The notes beneath the pieces were generated by a model. The model did no database searches and was not told where the DNA came from. It worked only from the letters and a program-made list of their open reading frames with translations. The position numbers and the translations under genes were made by a program. Of a stretch of 28,734 nt of DNA, positions 18,501 through 28,734 are shown piece after piece; position 1 is the first letter of the stretch; the number at the start of each line of letters is the position of its first letter. This stretch comes from Thamnocephalis sphaerospora (Eukaryota > Zoopagomycota > Zoopagomycetes > Zoopagales > Sigmoideomycetaceae), in contig KZ992578.1 in NCBI GenBank assembly GCA_003614735.1, positions 1-28,734 of the forward strand. The letters run 5' to 3'.

Positions 18501-21467
18501 ATGCACACGAAATTGCTGAAGCAAGCGTTTCTCCAGACGCATGGAGAGAAATACGGCTACAAGGGAACAATAGACGCCATTCGCTTGCGCGAATTCGCTC
18601 GTCTCCTTGGTGGGCAGAGATGACCAAGCAGACTGCGCGTCCGTGCCAATTGACAGTGTTGACTGCGCGTAGACACAGTGTATTTAGACAGTGCTGGGGC
18701 CGCGTTATATCCGTCTTCGACTGTGATTGCGTACAGCGAGGACCTACAAAAGCACGTACTCGGTAATCCGCACTCGCGGCATCCCAGTTCAGAGCTTACC
18801 GCCATGCGCATCGAGGAGGCACGGATGGCGGTTTTGCAGGAGATGGATGCCGATCCAGCCGAGTTTTCGGTGATATTTACCGCAAATGCAACGGCAGCTA
18901 TCAGACTATGCGGCGAGATGGTCCCGTGGACACGAAACTGCAGTAGACTGCGCTTTCTGCGAGAAAGTCATACTTCGGTGGTTGGGCTGCGTGCTCTTGC
19001 CAAAGTGGAGGATGTAGACGTGCAGCCTATCGCCAGTGAGGCTGTCGAAGAGATGCTTTTGTCCGACACACCAGGCAGCTCGGATGCTACGCTCACAGCA
19101 AATCAATCGCCCGACAAGCAGCCTGTTTATTCGCTGTTGTTTTATCCCGCACAGTGCAACTACTCGGGCGCCAAGTTTCCATGGAAGTGGTCGTCCAGTG
19201 TCCGCGATGCAAATGTGGCGGGTGACGGCACACACCGCTGGCTTGTGGCAGTCGATGCTGCAGCATATGCAGCGTCGTCGCCGATATCACTCGGTGATGC
19301 AGCTACGGCGCCGGATTTCGTCATCGTTTCTTTCTACAAAATCTACGGCTTTCCAACGGGTCTTGCGGCGCTTGTTGTTCGCAAAAGCCTTGCGCCTATA
19401 CTTAGGAAACGCTATTTTGGCGGCGGCACTGGTAAGCGACACACACACTGCGAAGCAAATGGAAGGCACGTTAACGAGTCTGCGAATACAGTTTCGTCAC
19501 TGTCGTTGGACGGAGGGTGGGCGGTGTTTCGCGACACGTTGCCTGGGCGGTATGAAGATGGCACCGTTAATTTTCTGGACATCATCGGCCTGCAGCATGC
19601 CATGAGAGAACATCACCGGCTATTTGGGACGCAACACGCAGTTGCTGCCCATACACATGCGCTGTTCCATCTCCTCTACTCCCAGATGGCGGAACTGAGG
19701 CATGGAAATGGCCAGCCCGTTTGCGAGCTGTACGTTGAGTCAGACTGTGCCCTTGACATACAACAGCAAGGGCCAACGCTTGCCTTCAACTTACTGCGTG
19801 CAGATGGCGGTGCGGTGGGATACGTCGAAGTGGAGCGGATAGCTACTGTAAACCGCATCCACTTGCGCACCGGCGGATTCTGCAATCCCGGGGCCGCACA
19901 GCGCTGGCTCAAGTTGAGCGAAGGCGATATCAGGCGTCATATGGAGGTGCGCGTCCAGTGCGTACATATCACTTTTTGCTATCAGCTGACGCACTAGCGC
20001 ACAAACAGGCGGGCCATGTCTGCTGGGATGACCGCGATATTATTGACGGTCGTGTCACGGGTGCACTGCGGATATCGCTTGGTGCGGCAAACACCTTTGA
20101 AGATGTGGCTGCGTGGCTTTCGTTTTTGGAGCGCTATTTTGTGGACGACACCGAGGACGGCACTGGCTCGTACTGCTCTTTTCTCACCTACACGCCAAAG
20201 AATGGCGGTATCATGAGTGTCAGTCAAGAATTGCGCAGCGCCTGTGTAAAGCAGATAGTCCTCTGTAAGTTATGAGCAGTGGGCGGTATTTCTAGGTGAC
20301 ACGGTTGTACACACGTCTAATTGGCGCCTACAGTTCCCATCAAATCGTGCGGCGCATTTGTCGTCCCTACCGACACGGACTGGCCGCTTGGCGCAAAAGG
20401 TCTTTATGCCGATCGTATGTGGATGCTTGTGCATGCCGAGACAAACGCCGCTTTGACACAGAAACAGTACGTAACACAATCTGCACAGGCGGTAGAGTTT
20501 AACATTATTTTGCATTTAGATACCCTTGTATGGCCACGGTGCAGCCAAGAGTGTGTCTGCAGACGGCCACACTTACTGTGACAGCGCCGGGGGCTGATGC
20601 ATTTGAGATTCCACTTGACGGTGATGCCCAACAAGAGCAGTCAACGATGCGTTTGGCTCGTGTTTGTGGAGAAACGTGCGTATCTCAGTACCTGGTACAG
20701 GCTGTCTGACCCTGGCTAACTCATTTTGGCGCGCATCACGACGAGACAGCATTCCAACATGCGAGCACTCCACTGCAGCCAATGCTTGGTTTTCTGCTGC
20801 CCTTGGCATACCGTGCAGGCTAGTCCGCAGTGTCAAATCTCGGAAATGTAAACTGCCGCCTGTGGACAAAGATGTGACCGGACCTAGCTCTGAAAGCAGC
20901 ATGTCCATGAATCTTTCCAATGAGTCGCCCTTTTTGCTGATTTCGCAGTCAAGTGCTGCCGAGATATTTTCGCGCATTGCTGCTGGCTCAGCGACCGGTC
21001 TGGCGCATGATGGCGCATTGGACATATCCTGTTTCCGTGGAAATTTCATCATTGGCGGTGTACCGCCTTTCCTCGAAGACCGGTGGCGCCGCATCCGGAT
21101 TGGCGAGCAGGTGTTTGAGGTCCGCGGAGGCAGAGCTGTATATGTTTGTGAGCCGCATTAATGCTTAATTTACGCACAGATTATGGCTCCATGCCGGCGC
21201 TGCCACATGGTCTGCGTTGATCAGAGAACCGCGACAAGAGGATCGGAGCCGTACGCAACGCTTGCTGCGTGTCGTCGACTAGATGTGAGTATTGTTAAAG
21301 CATTATCCACGATTGAGGGCACCCGTTTTTTCGAGTCGATGATAACCGTTTGCGTACAGGGGAAAATCCTGTTTGGCCAACACTTGCGTCATGTGCCACA
21401 TGCTTCGGCCACACCATTTTGCGTTCGATATGGCAGCAATGTCGAGGTGTTGGAGTGGTCACTTTAG
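18501..21467 (+). CDS. MOCOS: Molybdenum cofactor sulfurase (822 aa, 9 exons)
   Basis: PLP enzyme that sulfurates the molybdenum cofactor of xanthine dehydrogenase and aldehyde oxidase. Exons: 18501-18609, 18673-19431, 19492-19946, 20009-20264, 20334-20466, 20520-20675, 20750-21137, 21180-21284, 21360-21467. Exon 1 gives YGYKGTIDAIRLREFARLL, the usual N-terminus, leading into VYLDSAGAALY. The NifS-like aminotransferase part carries the PLP lysine (about Lys259, SFYKIYGFPTG), RYFGGGT, the cysteine motif GGFCNPG (Cys420) and AGHVCWDDRDIIDG. From about residue 527 comes the C-terminal MOSC part: FPIKSCGAFVV, IPCRLVR, IMAPCRRCHMVCVDQ and GKILFGQH. Two introns are unusual: 19432-19491 is 60 nt and stop-free, and 21138-21179 is only 42 nt. 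The gene is convergent with E1, 61 bp apart. It implies that a molybdo-hydroxylase exists elsewhere in the genome. Confidence 0.93.
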
Positions 21468-21528
21468 CGTGAATGTGCGCTAGGCAAGAACATACTTTAC
21501 TGCAATACACAGCGGCTATTCCGAGCTA

Positions 21529-22570
<1,042 letters not shown>

Positions 22571-23121
22571 GGCAGCAGTGACGACGAAAGTATTCTGGAA
22601 CAGAAAGCGCGGGCGGCGGAGCTGGTTGCGCTGGCGTCACTGGTCCCCAGACAGAACATGTACATTGGCAGTTTTGGCTTTTCTGTAGGGACATTTGCCT
22701 AGACCCTCCTTGTTGTATCTGATGCATCATCTGATAAAAGTCGTCCCGGCCTCCTTCGCACCCTGCCAATTCGCAACGTTATTCGTACGACCCTTGATGT
22801 ACCCGGCCGCCTTCTCGAACGCCTCGTCGTTCGTACGCCCTAGACGCACGCTCCTGTAGCCAGAATCCAGCACGTTCTGCCTTCCGTTCCTGTCAGCGCC
22901 TCCCACCTGTCCCGGCGATTAGCCCTTTACCCTGCTCTGCACCATTCTGCTGCCGCGTCCTCCTGCCTGCGATCCCTGCGTTAGCGTTGTCCAGACAGTG
23001 CAGCACCCTGCTAGGCGTGTTTTTCAGCGTAATTGGGCTGGGCAGTCTTTAGCTGTGGCGGCGCGCGTCAGCTACGCGGCTCGCGTTATTTGGTATTGTC
23101 AGAGCACACAGCCTGCTAGCA
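22571..23121. other. Divergent promoter region between E1 and the DUF1636 gene
   Basis: No gene is supported. A plus frame (22505-22702) reads protein-like (AAELVALASLVPRQNMY) but has no usable start and overlaps the E1 coding exon. The part from about 22880 to 23000 is CT-rich on the plus strand, as expected for a promoter and leader of the plus-strand gene. Confidence 0.45.
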
Positions 23122-24357
23122 ATGTCGTTTCTTTGCCCTTCCGCTAGCCGGGTTGAGCCGGAAAATCCTAGCGTGCTACGCCTGTTCACTTGCTGGCGTT
23201 TTTGGGCCCTCTGCCTAGCTGTTACCTTTGTCTGCTGGCTGTGCGAAACGACATGGTTCAAGGTAGGCGGAGGTGGCCGCATTGTACAAGCCCTGTAGCA
23301 CACTCGTTGTGCTGACGTTTCTGCTTAGACCATTGCGCTTCCCTGTCTACGGCGGTTGCTGTCGATAAAGTCGCAGTGCAACAGCTCTGGTGTGCCTTCA
23401 CTAGGCCTCAGCCACGAGAAGAGCCAGCCACGGCGGCATATAAGCCTGGACAATGCAGAGGCTAACAGCAGTACCGCCGATGCAACCATGTCAACGGCAT
23501 CTGTTCCAACACCGCACATTACCACGTTGCTGGTATGCACCAAGTGCGCACGACGCGACCTTCCCGAATCATGCGCAGCAGCTGGCGTATGCCGGCTTTC
23601 AAACACAAATCCTCTGTTGGCCGACATGGAAGATCTCATAAGCGGCCCAGGCGGTCGCGCAGATCCTTCCTTGATGAGTGCTGGCGACGTCGCTAGCGGC
23701 GCATCGGTTGCTGCTCCCGACATGAAAATCAAAACCGGTCGCAAGCTCTACCATCGCCTGCGCGCCCGACAGCTCGACGTCAGCACATCGAACGTGCCTT
23801 TGCAGAATCTACGGCGCCGGCGCGGCGACTCCTACGACGCGTCCGCAGTGTCCAGTGTGCAAAAGACAAAGCAGCTGCGAATTCTTCCTGTAGCCTGCTT
23901 GAGCAACTGCGATCGCGGCAATTGCATTGCTGTCATGGCGCCGGGCAAGTACACCTACCAGTTTGGCGATCTGGACGAACGTCGCACCGAGGTGCTCGAT
24001 GATGTAATGCGCTTTGTCAACAGCTACATGGAAAGTGAAGACGGCTTCAGCAAGACCAAAACACGCCCAGCGTGGATGAAATCCAACGTGCTGGCGCGCA
24101 TCCCACCGCTACCAATGCCGGGCAACATCATCCCAGACTGGTATGACCCTGTAGCAGAGGGACGTCTAGAGAAGGAAGAGCTCGAGCGACGGGTGCGCCA
24201 AAAGGCTGAAGAGGAGGAAAAGCAGCGCCAACGCCAGCAGCAGCTTCTCAAAGTCGTCGAGTCTGACGCCGACAACCACCGTGAAGGCAGTGCAAATACG
24301 GTGGATGTTGATGCCGACGGCCGTGAGCGATGCGACTGTCGACAGGATTTCGTCTAA
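23122..24357 (+). CDS. DUF1636-type ferredoxin-like protein with predicted membrane-anchor exon (389 aa)
   Basis: Exon 2 (23329-24357) holds the domain. It has the pair LVCTKC (Cys117, Cys120), a long insertion, then CLSNCDRGNC (Cys237, 241, 246), MAPGKYTYQFGDL, a KTRPAWMKS segment and ARIPPLP. That order matches DUF1636, a mainly bacterial family of small metal-binding, thioredoxin-like ferredoxins; the cysteines probably bind a [2Fe-2S] cluster. The tail is an acidic/Gln-rich coiled coil. No ATG starts this exon before 23488 (MSTASV). Exon 1 (23122-23262) starts with ATG, ends at a GTAGGC donor, and joins in phase through a 66-nt intron with a GCTGAC branch and a CTTAG acceptor. It encodes one hydrophobic segment (FWALCLAVTFVCWLC), so the long form may be membrane-anchored or targeted. 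The short form from 23488 (289 aa) is the alternative. Family call about 0.75 sure; exon 1 about 0.6. Confidence 0.75.
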
Positions 24358-24511
24358 GTGTAGTTGATGTCTATCTTATGTGCCTTTCTCTACATGCCAC
24401 GCCCTCCCCTCATGACCGCCGCCCGCAGTATAAACCCGTGTGTAGTTTTGGTGTATTTCTGTGTAAATGTGCACCCTCACATAACTGACGTGGTCTCCGC
24501 AAAGCTCTGAT

Positions 24512-25949
24512 CTAAAGGAAAAATCGCCGCCGGCTAGTCTCCATCTCGGACTGTGCGATTGTAGCATGCATTCATGTGACATAGTCAGCGGCTGTTTGGC
24601 GGACGCCCGGTATACAGTACGTTTGCTTCCTACCTTGAACTCCCATTCCATTTGGCCGTTCTGGCGATCGAACGTGCCCTTTTGCAGCCACTTGAGCTTG
24701 AGTGTAAAGCGCGGCCCAATTTCCTGCAGATCTGCGCGCTTTCCAGATCGGAACATATAGCTATGCATAGACATTGGCCGGTAAGATGACTACCAGCAGC
24801 ATTCCGAGCAGCACAATGCTCTTACCGGTGGCGTCGGAAGAAGATAAAGTCACGCTGGTTGTGCAGAGTGCACACCTGGCGACCCTCAAACTGCGGCACC
24901 TGTGGAAACAACGCTGCAAACATACGTCCGACGGTGTGGCCCAAACGCGTATTGAAATTGTTGAGAATCAGCTCCGGATGGTGGCTGGTAATGCGGCCGT
25001 GGTTCTGCAACGCGCGTTAGAGTGGTTAGTTTGCGTATATGTCGACATAATGCTGCTTTGGCAACGTACATGGATATCCTTGTGGTGCTGAATGCTAGTC
25101 AGCTTGAAGTAGGCCGTCGGACCATTGGGCAAGTGAATCAGCGTAATAGCGTCTGCGCGCAGCAAACTTGCAATAAGTGCCTAGTTGGCGCAAAGCGAGT
25201 TTTCTCTGCGCACACATACTTGGCTCCTTCTTGTCCTCGTTGACAATCATCAGGTCGGTGTACTCGCGGTTCTTGCAGAACTCGACAATCTGCTTAATCT
25301 CAAACTTTGCACCCCTCCGCACAAACTCGCCAGTAGGGAAGATCGAAAGCAGCTCCTCAGCAAACTGATACGTTGGCTGCGATGTCGCAAGGAGGCAGTA
25401 CGCATCATCTGTTAGCTATACCGGCGACGAGCCTTTAATCAAGCACCGCGATACTCACCTTGGCGGCATACTTGCTGGTTGTGATAAGCACCTTGGGCGC
25501 TTGTCCGGTAAAGTACTCGGCAAACTCGTCCGTCGCCTCATCAGCCGCCACCTGGCATGAACGCGCGTTTAGACGGGTTCCTTGCAAACTGCCATAGCAT
25601 CCCAGCAGCATGCTGCAGCCATCACAGAGTAGAGATGCGCAGACATACCTCATCGTCCTGTTCCTCCACTACAGTTTCGTCAAACTCACGCGTCGACTCG
25701 AGCGTCTTTGGAATGTTCTTGGCACGTCGCTCCTGCAGGCAAAAGCTCATCAGCATCCAGTCTACTGTGCTGTGACACCGCGCACAAGCATACCTCTCCC
25801 TTGGTGGGGTCGGCCTTTTCTTCGCGCTTGCGGCGTAAACGCTCATCGCGTTCCTTTCGTGCCTTCTTCTGAACAAGCTTCGCGTACAATTCTTGTCGCT
25901 TCAGCTTGTTCTTGACATTGGAAAGATTCGGTGCATGCTCTCCCTCCAT
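24512..25949 (-). CDS. RPF1: Ribosome production factor 1, Brix domain (305 aa, 8 exons)
   Basis: Nucleolar assembly factor of the 60S subunit. Exons on the minus strand: 25949-25794, 25732-25649, 25551-25459, 25376-25220, 25152-25070, 25004-24826, 24760-24634, 24550-24512. The protein follows Rpf1: [15 protein letters not shown] with a basic helix, [28 protein letters not shown], then the Brix domain [84 protein letters not shown] and [17 protein letters not shown]. The C-terminus ends TSRRRFFL, the usual end. All introns are 61-97 nt with CTAAC/CTGAC-type branches. I first considered Imp4, but the [10 protein letters not shown] segment and C-terminus fit Rpf1. Divergent from the 60-aa membrane protein, 184 bp between starts. 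Confidence 0.95.
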
Positions 25950-26133
25950 CTTGTTCCAGTGGTTGCGTACAAGGCAGAGGCTAGGAAAGAGCAGATAGGC
26001 GGTAAGAGTGTGGTGCTGGTGATGCCATTGTGCCGGCGCTTTCTTTTTCTTTTTTCCAACAACAAACTGGTTGTCGTTTTCGGCTGCACCTCGTCACGCT
26101 GCACGCACCTACCCACGCACACTCTCCTACAGC

Positions 26134-26447
26134 ATGGCTGGCTTCTTCAAACTGTCGCCGCAGGGACAGCGGTAGGTGTACTACGGGGGACCTGCTGCAG
26201 GCACGGCAGAGACGTCTCACAGCCAAGAACACTAGGCTTGTAGTGATGATTACCAGCGTGCCCATCCTAGTGTCAACCACATGGATACTCTATCGTCGCG
26301 GTGAGTAGCAAGCAGCGAAATACGCTGGCGCATGCAGGACTCTACGCTGACGCTCGGTCGGTAAAAGTGATCCACGGAGAGGATCCTCGCAAGCGCACGC
26401 CCCAGCAGGCTGGCCGAATCGATGCCGGCAAGACGCCGGATGCGTAA
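26134..26447 (+). CDS. Small single-pass membrane protein (60 aa, 3 exons)
   Basis: Exons: 26134-26171, 26236-26300, 26368-26447. Reading from ATG it begins MAGFFKLSPQGQR and continues with a hydrophobic segment (about residues 15-34, VVMITSVPILVSTTWILY). Next comes a basic RRVIHGEDPRKR and a short tail to TAA. Both introns (64 and 67 nt) have GTAGGT/GTGAGT donors and AG acceptors, and the second has a GCTGAC branch site. Phases 2 and 1 join correctly. A short N-terminus, one helix and a positively charged tail resemble small mitochondrial inner-membrane proteins of fungi, but I do not recognise a named family and the location is inference. The exons are too short to stand out as open frames, so automated calls may miss it. 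It sits between RPF1 (divergent) and the PWWP-like gene (convergent). Confidence 0.7.
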
Positions 26448-26636
26448 TGCCCTGCCCGACGACGGGCTGCATGTGTGTGTGCAGGTACCGGAACGGGAAT
26501 ACATATATTAATACGCCTCAAAAGATGCGCATACACCGTCTGTCGCTATGCTGGCCGACAGCGCTGTCGATCGATCCGTCGGCCGGCTCTATGGCGCAAG
26601 TGTAGTAGCAAAAACGATGACATGCCATATAGGCGA

Positions 26637-27916
26637 CTAGAGCACCAGCTTGCGGCGTCGTGATCGTGTGATAGCACCGCCCGTCTCATGCCGGCCAAAC
26701 AGCTCGCGTGCCAGCTCGCGCGTGGAGCGCTTGAGCTGGCGATACTCGGACTGCATCTCCGCTAGCCGTGCAAAACCAGTGCGATACAGCTCCTCGCGCT
26801 CTTCAGTGGTGCGCTGCTGGCCACTCTCGTCAAAGTGAATATGGTCCCACTCGTCCGGCGTCCGTGTAAGGTCGCGTCGCGGAGGAGCGCGGGCCGGCGC
26901 CGGTGGCATGTTTCCAGATGCCGATATGGCTGCACTTGCCGTATCCGCTTTTTGGCGACGGCGCGGTGGTCCCGGCAAGCCACGCGCCGTCATGGGCAAG
27001 GATAAAGCTGCCTCGACGCTGCTGGTGTCATCTCGCGATCGACCCCGTCCGTGCTGTCGGAAGCCAGCGCCATGCGCACCAACGCCATTTCGCGAGCCAC
27101 GTGTAGTGAGCACCATATCGTCAGACCCAAGGCTGTCCTCGGGCAGCTTGCGTCGCTGACCGTACAGCGACTCGGTGGCGTGCGACGGGTATGCCATGCC
27201 GGATGACGATCCAACCGACGAAGCCTCGTCGTCGTCGTGATCGCTGCCTGTGAACGAGCCGCTGGGCTCATCAACGTGTGCCAGCTGCGCCACACGATAG
27301 GCGCATCCATATGGCAGCAGGTGACGACCGCCTTCGCGCATGTCGCGCCAGCCTTTCCAGGCAAAGCGACGCGGCAGAATACCCGTCCTTAGGTAGCGCA
27401 GCGCCTTGCGCACCCCCGTATCCTCGAGAAATTCGGGATAGTTGCGGCTGAAATGCAAGTAGGGTTCCGAGTCCAGCGTAAACGGCACAATATCCTTCAT
27501 CTTGACCATGGAGCTGTTGTTGGTGCACGCACACCATCCAGCGTCAGTGACTGCAACTCGTGCCATTGCCATCATGCCGGGCCACTTACAACTTGTTGTC
27601 CTCGAAATAGCGCACTAGACACTCATCCGTACCTGGATACGGTAGGCGCATGAAGCGATCAATCTGGGTCGGTGGCACCACCTGAGCATGGCGCAACAGG
27701 CAGCATGTTAGCACTGCTGGCAGCATGAGCTATATTGCCTGCTCTACTTACCATGGCCGGCCACCAATATCGCACTGAAATGTCAAGCGGATCTACAAAG
27801 ACCAGTTCAAAGCCAATATACGGCTCGTTGCGACGCTCGATCGCCGGAAACTCAGCCTCGCGCACCCCGTGGACCATCGGATAGCCAGCGACCACTGCCG
27901 ACAGTAACCGGTTCAT
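26637..27916 (-). CDS. PWWP-like domain nuclear protein (at least 377 aa, 4 or more exons)
   Basis: Exons on the minus strand, using the ATG at 27916: 27916-27752, 27681-27590, 27513-26637. The N-terminal half reads FELVFVDPLDISVRYWWPAM, VVPPTQIDRFMRLP, ECLVRYFEDNKF, SMVKMKDIVPF and GVRKALRYLRTGILPRRFAW. A WWPA motif, a YFEDN strand and an IVPF segment followed by helices are the pattern of a PWWP (Tudor-like) chromatin-reading domain; this is a judgement by eye. The middle is disordered and rich in Ser, Gly and Arg. The end has a helical, charged segment (EMQSEYRQLKRSTRELARE) and a basic terminus that could be a nuclear signal. The true start may lie upstream, because further exons up to 28407 can be joined in phase. 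Role in a chromatin complex is inference. Confidence 0.75.
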
Positions 27917-28734
27917 ATGCGCAGAGAGTTTGTGGTCACGCAGCAATTGACGGGGTTTTGCGTTAGCACAAGTAACTGTACGTGCGGATGCACTAATGAT
28001 GCTCAGTACGCGGCCATTACCTTGGCTTGTCCGAATATGCGGTGTTGTTACGATACGTCTCGGAGCGGCCACCGTGCGTCGCTGCGTGTTCCTTGGGCCG
28101 ACGTGCGCGGGCTGGGACTTGCCCTCTGTCCATTCACCGTCACTAACATGCATGTGAACATGAGCAAGCGCGGGCGTTGCGCAGTCGCGGCCATGCTCAA
28201 CACGCACCTTTCGTCCTCGGGACCCGAGCTTGGCGATGAAGGCGATGAAGGAGAGGCAACGCTTTTCCGGACGCCAGCATGCCTATGCGCCTCATTCTCT
28301 GGCGCGTGTTGCGTTCGCTGTCGCGGCGGCCCCGGAGGCGGCTGCGCCTGATCATGCCACCACCCTGACGGCCGTCCTTGTGCCCATGTCGCGGACTGCG
28401 ACGGCATGGGATCGTGCGTCTCCTGTTCCCCTACGTAGCGACCAGGATGCGCTGCATACGGGTACGAATGCGAATGCTACGCGACACACCGACCGGTTGC
28501 AGCAGTCCCAAGCAGCGCCGTGCAATGAAGCATGCAGCCAGCGCGGGTTGCATAAGGTCAGCAGGCCAAGGCAACAGCATACACACAACAGACGGAGAGA
28601 GAGAGAGAGAACACACGCGCAAATAGTCAGTCAAGCGCACTGTGCTCCGTAACCACGGCTCTACGCGCCATTATCTGGCACGTCGCGCTACCCAGGGTGC
28701 CGCGCTTACCGGCAGAAATGGCTCTGATTCTGCC
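27917..28734. other. Right-edge region, possible 5' exons of the PWWP-like gene
   Basis: No independent gene is secure. On the minus strand an ATG frame at 28407 encodes a Pro/Gln/Ser/His-rich disordered stretch. It can be spliced (donor GTGCGT at 28207, acceptors before 28091 and 27894) into the PWWP-like protein. A plus frame (28230-28652) covers the same DNA and cannot be excluded. A (GA)8 tract lies at 28595-28610, and a GTAAGC on the minus strand near 28709 could be the donor of an exon leaving the window. Confidence 0.4.
28595..28610. repeat. (GA)8 / (CT)8 tract
   Basis: Eight GA units on the plus strand, read as a CT tract on the minus strand. CT-rich tracts often sit just upstream of transcription starts in fungi, which would suit a minus-strand start around 28407. 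Confidence 0.9.

Noticed and set aside
24512-25949. Assignment as Imp4
   Set aside because: Imp4 is also a Brix protein, but the N-terminal [10 protein letters not shown] segment, [10 protein letters not shown] and the TSRRRFFL end match Rpf1.
26637-27916. Assignment as the SWI/SNF-RSC subunit Ssr4
   Set aside because: The first impression came from gene style. The visible WWPAM and YFEDN motifs fit a PWWP-like fold better, and nothing specific to Ssr4 was seen.

Overview
The window looks like nuclear DNA from a compact fungal genome, most likely a basidiomycete yeast. The phylum is inferred from gene order, intron style and protein family content, and the species cannot be told. Genes are close together (61 to about 900 bp apart). 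Most are cut by many very short introns, 42-98 nt in the reconstructed models, with GTRNGY-like donors, CTRAY branch sites (often GCTAAC or GCTGAC) and YAG acceptors. I rebuilt the exons by following reading phase and protein family continuity. All multi-exon models below close in frame from ATG to stop. Coordinates of a CDS are its outer span, and exons are listed in the evidence.

Left part (1-3.4 kb): a possible 3' end of a gene running in from the left edge, then two intronless minus-strand genes, a small secreted orphan protein and an F-box protein. Centre-left (4-13.4 kb): glutamate decarboxylase (+, 8 exons with a 16-nt microexon) converges on a very large nucleoporin of the Nup160/Nup120 family (-, 12 exons, 1551 aa). 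The nucleoporin is divergent from a VAMP7-type longin R-SNARE (+, 8 exons). Centre (13.9-21.5 kb): the CCR4-NOT subunit Caf40/Rcd1 (-) is divergent from a NIMA-family kinase (+, 11 exons with a 21-nt microexon). This is followed in tandem by molybdenum cofactor sulfurase (+, 9 exons).

Right part (21.5-28.7 kb): enolase-phosphatase E1 of methionine salvage (-) is divergent from a DUF1636-type, [2Fe-2S] ferredoxin-like protein (+). That gene has a 5' exon predicting a membrane anchor. Next come the ribosome biogenesis factor Rpf1 (-), a tiny three-exon single-pass membrane protein of 60 aa (+), and a PWWP-like nuclear protein (-) whose 5' end is uncertain. No rRNA, tRNA, transposon or CRISPR was found.

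The genes are mostly housekeeping and do not form an operon-like pathway. The layout alternates divergent pairs sharing promoters (F-box/GAD, Nup160/VAMP7, Caf40/Kin3, E1/DUF1636, Rpf1/60-aa protein) with convergent pairs. The least ordinary items are the eukaryotic DUF1636 gene with its spliced membrane-anchor exon, the unlisted 60-aa membrane protein, the microexons, and the orphan secreted protein. I did not find a coherent new multi-gene system.
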